Below are positions 45,401 through 58,100 of a stretch of 64,000 nt of DNA, piece by piece. The stretch's first letter is position 1. Each line of letters opens with the position of its first letter. Under the pieces are notes generated by a model. The model was not told the DNA's origin and did not search any database. It was given only the letters and a program-made list of their open reading frames with translations. The stretch comes from Patella vulgata. Lineage: Eukaryota; Mollusca; Gastropoda; Patellidae. The stretch lies in NCBI RefSeq assembly GCF_932274485.2, contig NC_065881.2:60150702-60214701 (forward strand). The letters are read 5' to 3'. Both the position numbers and the translations under genes were made by a program.

Positions 45401-48400
45401 ACTTCCTAAATTGATAATATGTATGCTATGAAAGTCTATTTCTGCCTTAAGTCTGAAATAATTGTTGTGCCATTAACATTTGAGGCAATTTCCAAAGAAA
45501 AAAAACATTGATTAGTGACAAAATCATCTTGACAACAGATAAAACAAAAAGAATTATAAGAAAAACACTTGTCTGCGATATCACCTCGGTGGAAGTGGAC
45601 ATAAAATACAACTAAATAACAACAACAAGAAAAACACAAATTTGCAAATGTAATCACATCAATAAATCAATGAATGAAATGAAATGGAGTTTAACGTCTT
45701 ACTGTTCTGCTCCTAACCTGGGCTAATGAAGACGGGCATACGCCATACAGTGTGCTATGAGGGAAATTTTGCCCGGACAGCAGCACTACGGCCTACTCTT
45801 ATATCGAATTCCAACTGCCAAGGGATCTTTTACGTGCACGCCAATGTGTACACGGGACCTCGGTTTTTCGTCCCATCCGAACGACTAGACAGCTTTCCTT
45901 GTCAGCCCCTCCATCCTGCATCACTGACAAGGGAGAACCACGCCGGAAAATCTGGATGAACTTTCTCGGCCAATGCAGGGATCGTACACCCAACCTCCAG
46001 GCTAGCGAGCTAGCGTCTTACCCACTTAGCCATGTGATCCTCCATCATCAATAAATCAACCATTAAATAAAAAGAAATAATTTATACTGAATTCTTCAAC
46101 ATTTTAATACTAACCTCAACTTTGTAGAAATGACAGAAAAGCACATCTGATTCCACAGTATTGTTATTAAAAACATAAACTTCATCACATGGATTATTCT
46201 GTAAATCACATATTCCACCATTTCCCAGGAAAAACAGACTTGGTGCCTCATCTTCATTCAAAAAACAGTCTGGCCCTGTATATCCTTTCTGACACATACA
46301 TTTACCTAGTAACAGAAACAGACTTGCTTTATTACAAATCCTTTATCTTAATTTATAACCAAGGTTAAAACATCAAATCCTAAAAAAAAAATCTTTCATG
46401 AAATTATCTCCCTTGACACATTAAAGGGAGATTATTGAAAGCTTAAGCCATAATTTAACCTACAAATGTCTAATGAAAATGGATATTGTAGACAGATGTC
46501 ATGATGTAGATAATAAGCATGACTGAGAATGTTTAAAGGGGACAATAACACTCTTGCTGGCTTGACAGCTCCAGAAAATAAAAAATAGCCTTATTCTAAG
46601 TACTAGATGTGCTAGTGTCCTACCTGTTGTGTAAATTATCCATTAAATCCTATTTTACTTGTCCAGAGGGTTCAAAAATATTTTTAAATCCAAGTCACAT
46701 TTGAAAAGCTTTACGTCAGGCTTTTCAAATCAGTTAGTTGAATTTTTCTAATTTTTTAAATTAGGTGTGTTAAGATCAAATTTGTATCATCAATTAATTG
46801 GAATATTGTAAAATAGTACAATTTGTTGACCAGAATAAAGATTGGGACATATTATTCAGTTACAACAAGTGTGGTGTTGAGCCTTTAAAGTTAAATCAGC
46901 ATGTTACAGCAACTGTCATTATATTTTACAAACAACTACAAGATCACAACATTTTCATTTTGTATGCCTCACTCTTGCTTCAGCAGTCATATATACATGT
47001 AATTAAATTCAAAGACGAAAGGGGGGTTGTGATGGCTTATTGGTCTAGAGTTTCATGCTTTGATCACTAGCTGGCCGATCTCCTCCGGCTTGCAGTTGTG
47101 GTTTCGATCCCTGGTGTGGCTTGGAGATAGGACGCCTTCTCAACCTCGTAGGTTTACTCTGGGTACTCCGGTTTCCTCCCACAGGAAAGACCCCTGCGCA
47201 TGCACTAAGATTATAGAAATGAAACTAAGACAACTTGTCTGCGATATCACCTAGGCCTTCAAATTGAGAAAATCCTAATCGCATAATTGTCATAAAATGA
47301 TATTTACCTTTGACACAATCACCGGCGCCACCACATTCAGCAAGACATAAATTATCTAATATATTTTCAGGTGGTGCTATAGTATTATTACCATTATCTA
47401 CCCACAGACTTATATTCCAGTTTAACTGTATTTCACACTGTACTTTTACATTCTCTTTAGCTACTTTTTGCCACACAATATCACTGGTTATCTATTATAA
47501 AAGTATTCAAATATCTTGTACAGTGGACAATCTGGATGTATTAACATTACAGTTAGTCATAAGCTTTTCTTACTAAACCCTTTTACAATTGAGGTCTTTC
47601 TATAATTAATTGTTCTTTTGTTAAAATATCAGAATATCAAGATAAAAGCATAACAATATATTATAATTAATAGGAATTGTGAATTGGTATTGCTGTGGGT
47701 CAATACACTCTTTAATATTGATGCAGTTTGAAATTATATAACTTGTCTTTTTCTGGCTAAATATGACAAAAAAACAGACATAACAATTTGATTAAACAAT
47801 CATTCATATGTTCCATTACTTTTGAAGGACTTAAATCGTGTTGTTATCAGAAGATAACTGTCTACACTGACATCATAAAAGAAACTATATCAAGATTCAA
47901 GACTATTGAATAAATAAAGCTGTACATAGAAAATATATAGAAATTCAGACAGGATCTTGTTGTATTTAGGTGACATATTTAAACATCGTTTTAGCTCCAG
48001 TATCGAACTACACATGGATTTAAATACTAGTCAATCTCCTGGTAGCTTCTTTTGGATGTCAGTATATAAGATTAGTCTAGTCAAAATAATCACTGGCTAA
48101 ATATATCACAAGGTTCTTAAATAAAAGAACTACAATTTACCTTTAAATCTTCGACACAAGATTCGTGTGCAAATTTACTATCAACATCTGGTACAGATAC
48201 ACACGGTTTTATAGAGTCTGTAAAACTCAATGTATATGTACACATCCCCCGTACATCTTTCTCAGATAAACCACTTGCAGTTGGAAATGATATTAACTGG
48301 AAAAAAAATACCATAAGAACTATAAACTAATATCAATATAAATTGAGTTTATTACATAGATGATAAAATGTTAAACACTGATAACTTGATAACAATAAGA

Positions 48401-49130
48401 GCATACTAGTCAAAACAATGTGCTTTTAGAATAAAACCAGTGATTGTTTTTCATAAAAATTGTGCTTTGTTAACGTGTTTTCAAATCGATAAATGCCACT
48501 TAAAGATTATGTTAAATACTGATTCTATTTGGAGTGATGAAATGTTAAATACTCATTCTACTTGGAAAATGAGAAGAAAACAAATGGAGTTTAACATCGT
48601 CACAACACAATACTTCAGTTTTTCTGAGACTAACATACCGTCATTATTGCATCTGTTCGCATGTCAATGCTAGAGAGGGGAATTTGTATAGGGACAATGT
48701 ATAGTCATTTGGATGGGACAAAAATCCAAGGTCCTGTGTACACATTGGCATGCACGTAAAAGAACCCTTGACAGGTGGACTGTTTGGGCAAAATTTCCCT
48801 CATAGCACACTGCAAGGAGTATGCCTTTCTTCATTAACCCAGTAGGAGCAGAACGATAGGACATTAAACCCATTTCATTTTGTTTTTCTTCCCATCCAAA
48901 TGATAAGGCAATATTTTTTCTTTCAGTGATAAGGGAGAATCAGGCATGAAAAAATTTGAGATTTTTCTCAACCTAAGCTGGGATTTCGGAATATTCCAGT
49001 TAAAAGTCAAGCTGCTGTAATTGGTTGACTACTGCAGCCATTATTTGGAATATGGGTCAAATAGTTCAACACTATAATGAGTAGGAAAAAAAAACCCTCA
49101 ACTGGTAAAAAAAAAAAAAAAATAAATCAT

Positions 49131-49170
<40 letters not shown>

Positions 49171-52100
49171 TGTAATGTCCACTCAACACAAACTAGGTCA
49201 TTTTGGGACTAGCACATGGTTTAATTTTATTTCAATAATTCACTTGCACCTAGGAAACCGGAGGACCCGGATAAAACCAAAAAGGTTGGACAGGCGACCC
49301 TACTTTTTGTCACGTACAACCTGGGAATTGAAATCATGCCAGTTTACTCAACGACAGACCTTACGATACAGTGTGCACATGCTAACCATTCTAACCATTC
49401 GGCCATACAGCCCCCATAATAAGAAAAGAAAAACACATACCTCAGGTTCAGCGTTCTCATCGTATTCAAAATCAGGATACGGTTGGCCCAGGTTATCTTT
49501 TATACACTTGGTTGGAAACAGAGAATCTCTTAACATACGGGATTTAATATTTACACCTAAACCACATTCAAAATGATTAAAGCTACATTGTAAGTTATTA
49601 TAGATATTTTGTTTTATGTTTGTTGACCCCGTCTCAGGAATTTTCAAATTAGCAGTTTTCAAAACTAGAAAGAGCATCAAAATGTAATCATTTTTTTCTT
49701 CTGAAAAATGATTTATGTCAGATAATGTATTTTACACAAATATTTTCAAATAAAAGAGAGTGATAAAATTTCTTGTGTATCTCTTTTTTTTATTAATGAG
49801 AGTCAATCTTCAGTTAAAATGGACATCAATAAAGTTAAACAACAAAATTTGTACCGATACAAAAATTAAAAAAATCAACAATGAAAATAATAAAAAAATA
49901 TATTGTGAAGTCAATCTCTTACCAATTTTTTCAAAGGGACATATTTTTATATCATTGCCTGGTTGACATGAATCATTGGTAGCTTTTTGACAATAACAAT
50001 ATGTGTCTTTAACTGTTGGTGTTGGTGGTGAATCTACTGTAGGACAAACTCCAGTATATAAACTATCTTTTAAATCAACTCTGAAATCAAGCACTTTCTC
50101 TTTAGAATATCTAAACCAAGAATCTAGCACAATATATTCCAAATAAATTTACAGGAAAGAATACATGACAACAGAAATCAAAATGGGACCAGAAATATTG
50201 GATAAACTGTCCATTTTACTATATCACATAGGGTTGATAGACTTGATATTGTTTACCAGGTTATCAAAAATACAAAATTCTTTCTGTACAAAACACTGGA
50301 AATCAAAGCTATCAAAACAACACTAAAAGAAAAGATAGGTTGCCAGGCAACGAAACATACACCTACAGCAAATAAATCGTCCTGGCAGTCAACAAGGGTT
50401 GTCACATATTTTTACTTTTTTCGGTAATGAAACATTTATAATACACTAAAATCTGATTAAGAGCAACAACTCACGAAGTAATTATCAGAAAACTATTAGA
50501 ATTTGTTTGTTTTTTATAAAGTTCTGCCTCATGCTAACGTTTTGTATGCAAAGCTTTTAATATCATGGATTTAACTGTTCAAGTCATAAAAATTCATTGA
50601 AAATCAATATACTTGTTTGTCTCAAGATCTTCAACTCTGTGTATCAATCGGAAGTCAATCGGATGATAACTTTAGCCTTTAGAGCGTCACAAGATTTTGC
50701 AAAGTGATCAACGGCCATAACTTTGGCAGTAATTATCGGAAATCGCTGAAAATCAATAGGCTTTTTCGTCTCATGACCTTAAACACTGTGTATAAATCTA
50801 AAGTCCATCGGATATTAACTTTGGCCTTTAGAAGGTCCAAAAGATTTTTTGTAGTGATCACGGGCCATAACTCTGGCAGTAATTATCGGAAATCGTTGAA
50901 AATCAATAGGCTTCTTCGCTTCATGACCCCAAACACTGTGTATAAATTTACAGTCAATTGGATATTAACTTTGCCCTCTAGAGCATCCACAAGATTTTTC
51001 AAAGTGATCAAGGGCCATAACTCTGGCAGTAATTATCGCTGAAAATCAATAGGCTTCTTCGTCTCAAGACCTTAAACACTGTGTATAAATTTAAAGTCAA
51101 TCAGATATTAACTTTAGCCTCTAGAGCATCCACAATTGCTTGTGGACGCCGGACCGACGACAATATACGACCATATTTCAATGTGGGCGTATGAAAATTG
51201 AAATAAAGCTTTCGCAATAAAAAGAATTAGTTTAAACATAACATAAGTGTGGGTGTAATAATTATTACACTAAATCATTGTGTAATAAATTAATCTTTGA
51301 TTCCATGCAAGAAAACAAAGATTCCTGAAACCAACATTAGATAAAATCTTGAAGTATCAAAAAAAGTTATAAAATATTAACATTTTCATATTACTTATAT
51401 TCAATAATCTTACCTCCAACTTTTTGAGAAAGCATTTGGTTGATTATTTGATGCATTAAAGAGAGTACCATCGGACATCATAAAATCATTACTAGTATTA
51501 TCATCAAATGTACCACATAGACCTGTATAAGAGAACATATTTCAAAATTTGTCATTGAATATTTCAATGTAGCTACATGTTTTAGTAAATCATAATATAG
51601 TCATTATAACGATCTGCGATACACAAACAAATATTAACTTTGTGGATTGTCATTCAAGTGTTAAATTAACCAGCTTGCAAAACAAGGTGACCTTTGTCTT
51701 TTGTGACTTATATATGCTTCTTAGAATTGAAAATTTACAATTTTTATATTATGTGAAACACTTTCAGTGTTCTACAAAATGCAGTTAAAATGTAATGCTT
51801 GACATGGAATAGTTTAGAAATTAAGTAACCTTATGAGGTAATGAAATAGTAATTTAAGCCATTTGTACTTTTGAGTCAGCAAGTGTACTGTTTGTATGGC
51901 CCCATAACTACTTGAAAACTAAAATCAGCTTAGCTTACCTTCTGTTTGTTTGAAGTCTGCTGCTGAAGCTTTCAACCAAACATTAATATAGTTGTAACCA
52001 CGGATAACACTTCTCCCTACATACACCGTGGTACCAGATGGTAATACAAGCTAAAAACAATATAAAAAAATCTATAGTAAGCTCTTTATTCATCCACAGC

Positions 52101-55100
52101 CACCTTCAAAGGCAAATTCATGCATGTCTTGTTTAATATTTAGCTCATCAATGAGATCAATGGCATCTCACGTTCCCAAAAATAAGCATAGGGCACAGAT
52201 TTATAGAAATTGAGTATAACAAACTAAATTAAATTAAAATAAATAATAAGAATATGTCCATTGTAAAACTAATGGTGCATAATTTCCTAGTGTCTAGTAA
52301 TATACTTCAAACAGTTGCCGCGACACGGAAAGAGCGACCACCAAATGACTTTAACTTCCACTGTGGAACACAAAGTTTTTATCTGATTTATTGATTGTAA
52401 TTGCCTAGATGGGACATAAAATTTCAAGAGATTGCAAGGTACTTCGAAGCACTTGCATCCAGACACTGATAGGCAAGAGACAATATCGATCCTGGCTTGA
52501 ACAGGCAACAAATGTAGTTTTTTCAGTTCCCCCCAAATCAAATGTTACATTAAATATAGAATTCTTACCCTATATTCTCTGCCACCAAACTCACTGTATA
52601 TTTCAAATCCTGGTGTAAGAAGTCCATTACGATATAGTGTGACGGTGATAGGATAAAACCCTATTGTATTTTCTATCTTCGGTCCACATTTATCTATAAC
52701 TACTACATCATCATCAACTCTTACAGCTACAGCACAATTACATGATACACGACCATCGCAACTACGATAAAATACATTTACCTACAAATATAAATAATTA
52801 TATATGAAAAATATCTTATCAATTGAAAAATGAATTGTGCATTTCCCATGTATATATAGGTAATTCTTATATTCCTGTACAGTATAGGTACTTGAAATAT
52901 TTATCTTTTTCAATTAGCATTTTAGTTCTGTAAAATATGCCTATTTACATCAAACACCTGGAGGATGTGAAAATGTCTGAGATGCCAGGACTGTTGCCAA
53001 TCATGTTACCAATAGTCAGGGCAGGAGAACTGCATTACACACAAAACAAAACCGAAAAGACAAACCTGCTGACAAGACAAACTACACAGACATTACATGA
53101 AATAAACAACAAATATCAATTCAAGTGAATGGATCCGGGGGCCAGACATAGGCATCATTGAGTCATAGTGCAAATATTGTATTTTACACATTTCTGTTTT
53201 TGTGATGTAGTCTGAAAGGAACGATGTCTTCTGTTTTGTTGACTTAATGGGTTATTTGAGAACTTAAAATATATAAAAGTTAACTTTAAAAACTCTGCAG
53301 ATTATTCTTGTTTACCCAGTGATTTAAAAAAGGTAACAAATCATTGAATGAAAATACTTACCGAGTAAGGTAATGTTTTGTGTTTGTATAATACAAATTC
53401 ACCCTGATAATAGTTATTATAATATCTGAAATAAATATTACATATAGTTAAGTAAAAAACGATTATCATTTTTTTCTAACATAACTAATCATTCATTTGT
53501 AAAAACTAGTTATCTCATGATCACACAGTCCTTATTTTAACAAATGATTATTCATTGATGTGACATGCGGAATCAAACCAGTAAAATCAAACTATTTTCC
53601 TTGGCAATGAATTGTAATAGCAACAGAGGGGTGAGAGGTCTATATTACTATTAGGCATACAAACAAAGTGAGATTAACAGCAAAAACACCTTTTTCTTCA
53701 AAATGGATTAGTCAGGTTAATATACATGTGAGTGCAGTTTACTACCAACACGCGTCACATTGACCCTATTCTTCAACATGCAGTCAACAAACAGAGGCTG
53801 AAAATCAGTTATTTGCTAAATAATGAAGAATCGCCTGATGAGAATAAAACCAGTTTCCAACCAAAACCCATTAAACTGTCAGACCAAAGTACAACAATCA
53901 ACACCCCAAATCCCACAATAAACTTATTTGTTATCTAATAAATAGATTCTTTGTGTGTTATTGATTTTCTTGTATATAATTGTGAAATATGCAAGGAGGT
54001 TAATATTGCAATATTGACCTCCGATGATGTCACAAGCGCTTAATATCTAAAATAACGATCATGGAGATCAAACAGATAATTTCACTGTGGTTTGTATGGA
54101 GACAAAAACCCATGATTATATGACGTCAATGCTGTTTAATCAAACCAGTTTTTTGGCATATGTTTTAAAAATAATGTCACCCAGAATACGGTGGGCTACC
54201 AAACCTTCTAATTATACCACTGTCTGCAAACAAAAAGTTTATAATATTGTATGTGATGTACTTACATGCCATCGAATGTTGATATATGAGGATCATTAAC
54301 TGACATACATAGAGCACTTCTATCATTATCCATAATAGATAACTGTAATATAATATCATACATCAAAAATAATATACTCTATAATTAGATACAGAATCGA
54401 AAAAAAAGTTGACAAAAACAGACATAAAAACAGTAGTCATAACAGTAGCATTTTTATTTATTATTTCCTATTTATTCTTTCCTATGTATAATGAAAAAAT
54501 TCATAACTAACCATTATCTTTTACGCAGATCATGGTTTTATTCATTAAAATATATCTGAGACTATTCCTTCAAAATAAGTGATCTATCCTATAATGTGCA
54601 TTATTGTAATTTTGAAAATAGGACATATTATTAATTGACACCTTTACAGGTAATAAATATTATATGTAGATGGTTTACCTTGCTGCTGAGGATGGTATCA
54701 GTTACTTGTGTTGCACCATTTACTCTATATTCTGCCAATACTGTCAGACTACCGGTTTTATCTCCGTCATATTTATTATCCGTTGTGGCTTTTACATTCA
54801 GTTCATATTTTCTCTTCCAATTCTCGTTGGTTATAACTAAATGACAGATGGACAATTCTTTTTCTCCATCTTCAGTAATTCTTATAGATGTCTGAGGCAA
54901 GTCATCGCCATTTGGACAGGTGAGTTTGTCATCATCAACAGCTTCAACCATGATTGCTATTTCACACATAGCTTGGTCTGTGACAGATTTGTTACGGCAT
55001 AATACGTATGGTGGAGCTGTGGCATGGATCTGAATCATTTCCCCTGGTTCACCTTCAATTAAGGTCAGATCGCCATTTTTAGATACCTGTATTGTAAAAA

Positions 55101-58100
55101 AAAAAAAAAAAATTATTTCTTCATGGTAAATCTTCAATATATTAATTATTAGAAATGATTTTAATAAGAGTTCCGTAAAACAAAAGTATAAAATAATTTA
55201 CTTACTGTTAATTCAACTGTATATGTTTGTGAAACAGACAGTTTACCCCTGGAATCTTCACATGCTTCATCATAGCAAACACTTACTGCACATGTTATCT
55301 AAATAAAATACATACAATACTTACATAGGGTCAAAGACATGCAAATGTTTTAGCTATAATTCTAAGCTATTTCATAATGATAAAAGGGTGATTTTACCTA
55401 TATTTCGATTAAATAAATACAATGCAGCATTTAGCCTAGTTTTTGTCACTACTTCTAGTGTAAATGTAACCTAAAATAATAATTTGAATAATCAATGGCG
55501 ATATCTTAAAAGTGGCTCAATCTATAAACTGACATTCTACAATACTGTAAAATCATTCTACAATACTGTAAAATCTAACAAAACAAAGTAACCAGTAACA
55601 GTTAATTTAAATAGATAACTATCAATTTGTCCTCCCTATCAATGAGATTGTGTGCCCACTTTATGCCAAAAGAGAGCTAAAAAAATATGAAAAGGACCTA
55701 CTTGTGTCCCAGCTGTCACTTGTTGAGCGTAAGAATGAGGTAGAAAGGATTCTGTAACATTATCATCTGGTAAATCTTCATAGATCCATACACCATCAAC
55801 CTTCCATAGAATATCAAATCGCAACTTCTTTTCTTCATCAGTTATCTCATCAAATTTACACTCAAATGTATCATTACCGTCTGCACCGACAAATGTGGGT
55901 ATTACTGTAGCCATTGGTACTTCGGGTCCATTACGATCACTAGGAGAACCTACAAAAATAATCATTTAAATGCATTTATGATTTTATATGTATGGGCAAA
56001 AAATAAATGTTTGTATCATATAACTTTCGGCAATCTGACTTTTCGAGCTGACGCGTAAATGAAAACAAAAATTATTATTTTATCTTGTTGGCAAAATAAA
56101 GTCCCCGAAATCTGATAAAACACAAACTTTACTTTCTATTTTAATTGAATACCACGAATTTGTACTGAATTGTCTGCAGTCACTCTACTTTGTGCGACAT
56201 TTTTCGAGCATCGATTATTTGTGAATGCAGCTCTAACAGTCGGATTGGATGGTTGGAATTCAGGTCGGCATAGAGTGGGATTTCGGTTGCACACAGATTG
56301 GAAACTTCAAAGTAGCTTAATTCAATTTGCTAATTTAAAAAAAAAATTATCAATTCATTTTGACACTCAATCCATGGAAATACAAATAACCTTACCTTGT
56401 GCACATTCTATCCTGTGATAGGTCCATCCTGGAGCCGACACCAGACCAGTTTCCTCTGTAACTATATCTGTTGACCATAAACACAGACCTCTCTCAGTAT
56501 TATGTAATATATAATTACAAGTTATCTCCGTTAGACATCGTGTTCTACAAGCATCAGATGACCATATATCAGATATAATGGTATACTTTGAATTATTAAC
56601 AGCCATATTGGATTCCATTTTCCATTCAATCTTAGAACCTTGGCAATGATCTGCAATAGAAAAACAAAGTTTAATTACCAGAAAAAAAGTAACTCTTTAT
56701 TTTTAGGTAGTTTTCCACTAAATTCTAAACATACTGCATTCCAAGAAAAATGGATAAAGTTTGTTTGCTATGATGGACAAAAATACTGAGAAGACAATAT
56801 TCGTAGGTCATAAATATCAATGCAGGCAAAACATTTTTAGGTAGTTTTCCACTAAATTCTAAACATACTGCATTCCAAGAAAAATGGATAAAGTTTGTTT
56901 GCTATGATGGACAAAAATACTGAGAAGACAATATTCGTAGGTCATAAATATCAATGCAGGCAAAACATAAAGGACATTAAAATTTAACAGTTTCAAAGTA
57001 GACTACTATCATCAGTCTGATCTTTATGCCTAAACTCGGGGCTCTGTATACTGATTCTCATTGGTCAGGGGCAATGCATCACACAAAACAAACCTACGGA
57101 CGGGACACAATATACACAGACATGTCAAACAACAAACGTATATATGAGATCAAGTGAATGGAACCGGGCGCTAGCCATAAGCGTCCACTGCACTGTGCAG
57201 TCCGTACAGCACAGTCACTGTCTGAGCTGCAGGTGTTATACTCCAAAGACTGTAAATAAAAGGTGGGATTGTACATCGTAATCATTAATACAATTTCATA
57301 ATAATTAATTTGTCAAGCAGAAGACAAAGGTAATACAGAATTTAAAAGGATATTACCTGCATCACAATACCACTCAGAATTTGTGAAACTGTCACCAAAT
57401 GTGGAGTAATATTTCTGTACGTCTGTTCGTCGATATTTGGAAAGATGACAATCCTTGGTGGTTGAATCGTAATCCGATGATTGACAGGCAAATTTGGTTT
57501 CATTAACACATAAATTTTTACAAGTGTCGAGATCAGATACATCTAACAGTGTTTTATGATTGTGGAAACCAATAGCCATAGCAGCAGTATCATTCCATAC
57601 TCCAGTACTTCTTGCACAAAGAGCTGAAAACAAAAGTAGTACAATTGAACTAAATCTGCAGTTGGTAAAACAGCCTTCGGTTATTCTGCTCCAGAGGTGA
57701 GGAACAATGTTAGTGAGGCACTGAAATATGTACCTCCACCTACCTAATTTTCTAAAAAATTAAAAAGCACCATTTTCAAAATACATTTGTATTTCATTAA
57801 ACCACACTATAACTTAAAGGACATAAATAAAACAATGTACTAGTACTTACAGCTTTTTAAAGTCCACTGTTGAAGATCTTTAGTTGGATCACAGATCAAA
57901 GAGAAATTATCTGGTTTGTAGGTGTACTCAAAATAACATTTGTTTTCTATTACACATGCATTACTCTGTAATAAATAGAAATTGTAAATCATATATATTT
58001 TTTGGTATTGTTCTATAGACCTCTTTTGTCCAATATTCATTACCATGTACGCAATTCATTCACAGAGAACTGCACTACAAACAAAAACCAAAACCCAGAA

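Noticed and set aside
45726-45993. Frames on both strands of about 65-77 codons
   Set aside because: They lie wholly inside the longest family B SINE.
49175-49576. 133-codon plus-strand frame
   Set aside because: It is the SINE at 49137-49417 running into the antisense of unit B exon g.
50704-51042. 112-codon plus-strand open frame
   Set aside because: It spans the 150-bp tandem repeat and its peptide repeats with the DNA period; nothing protein-like beyond that.
52300-52545. Possible retroelement fossil in the unit B intron
   Set aside because: Faint resemblance only; too short and ambiguous to name a family, so listed as unassigned.
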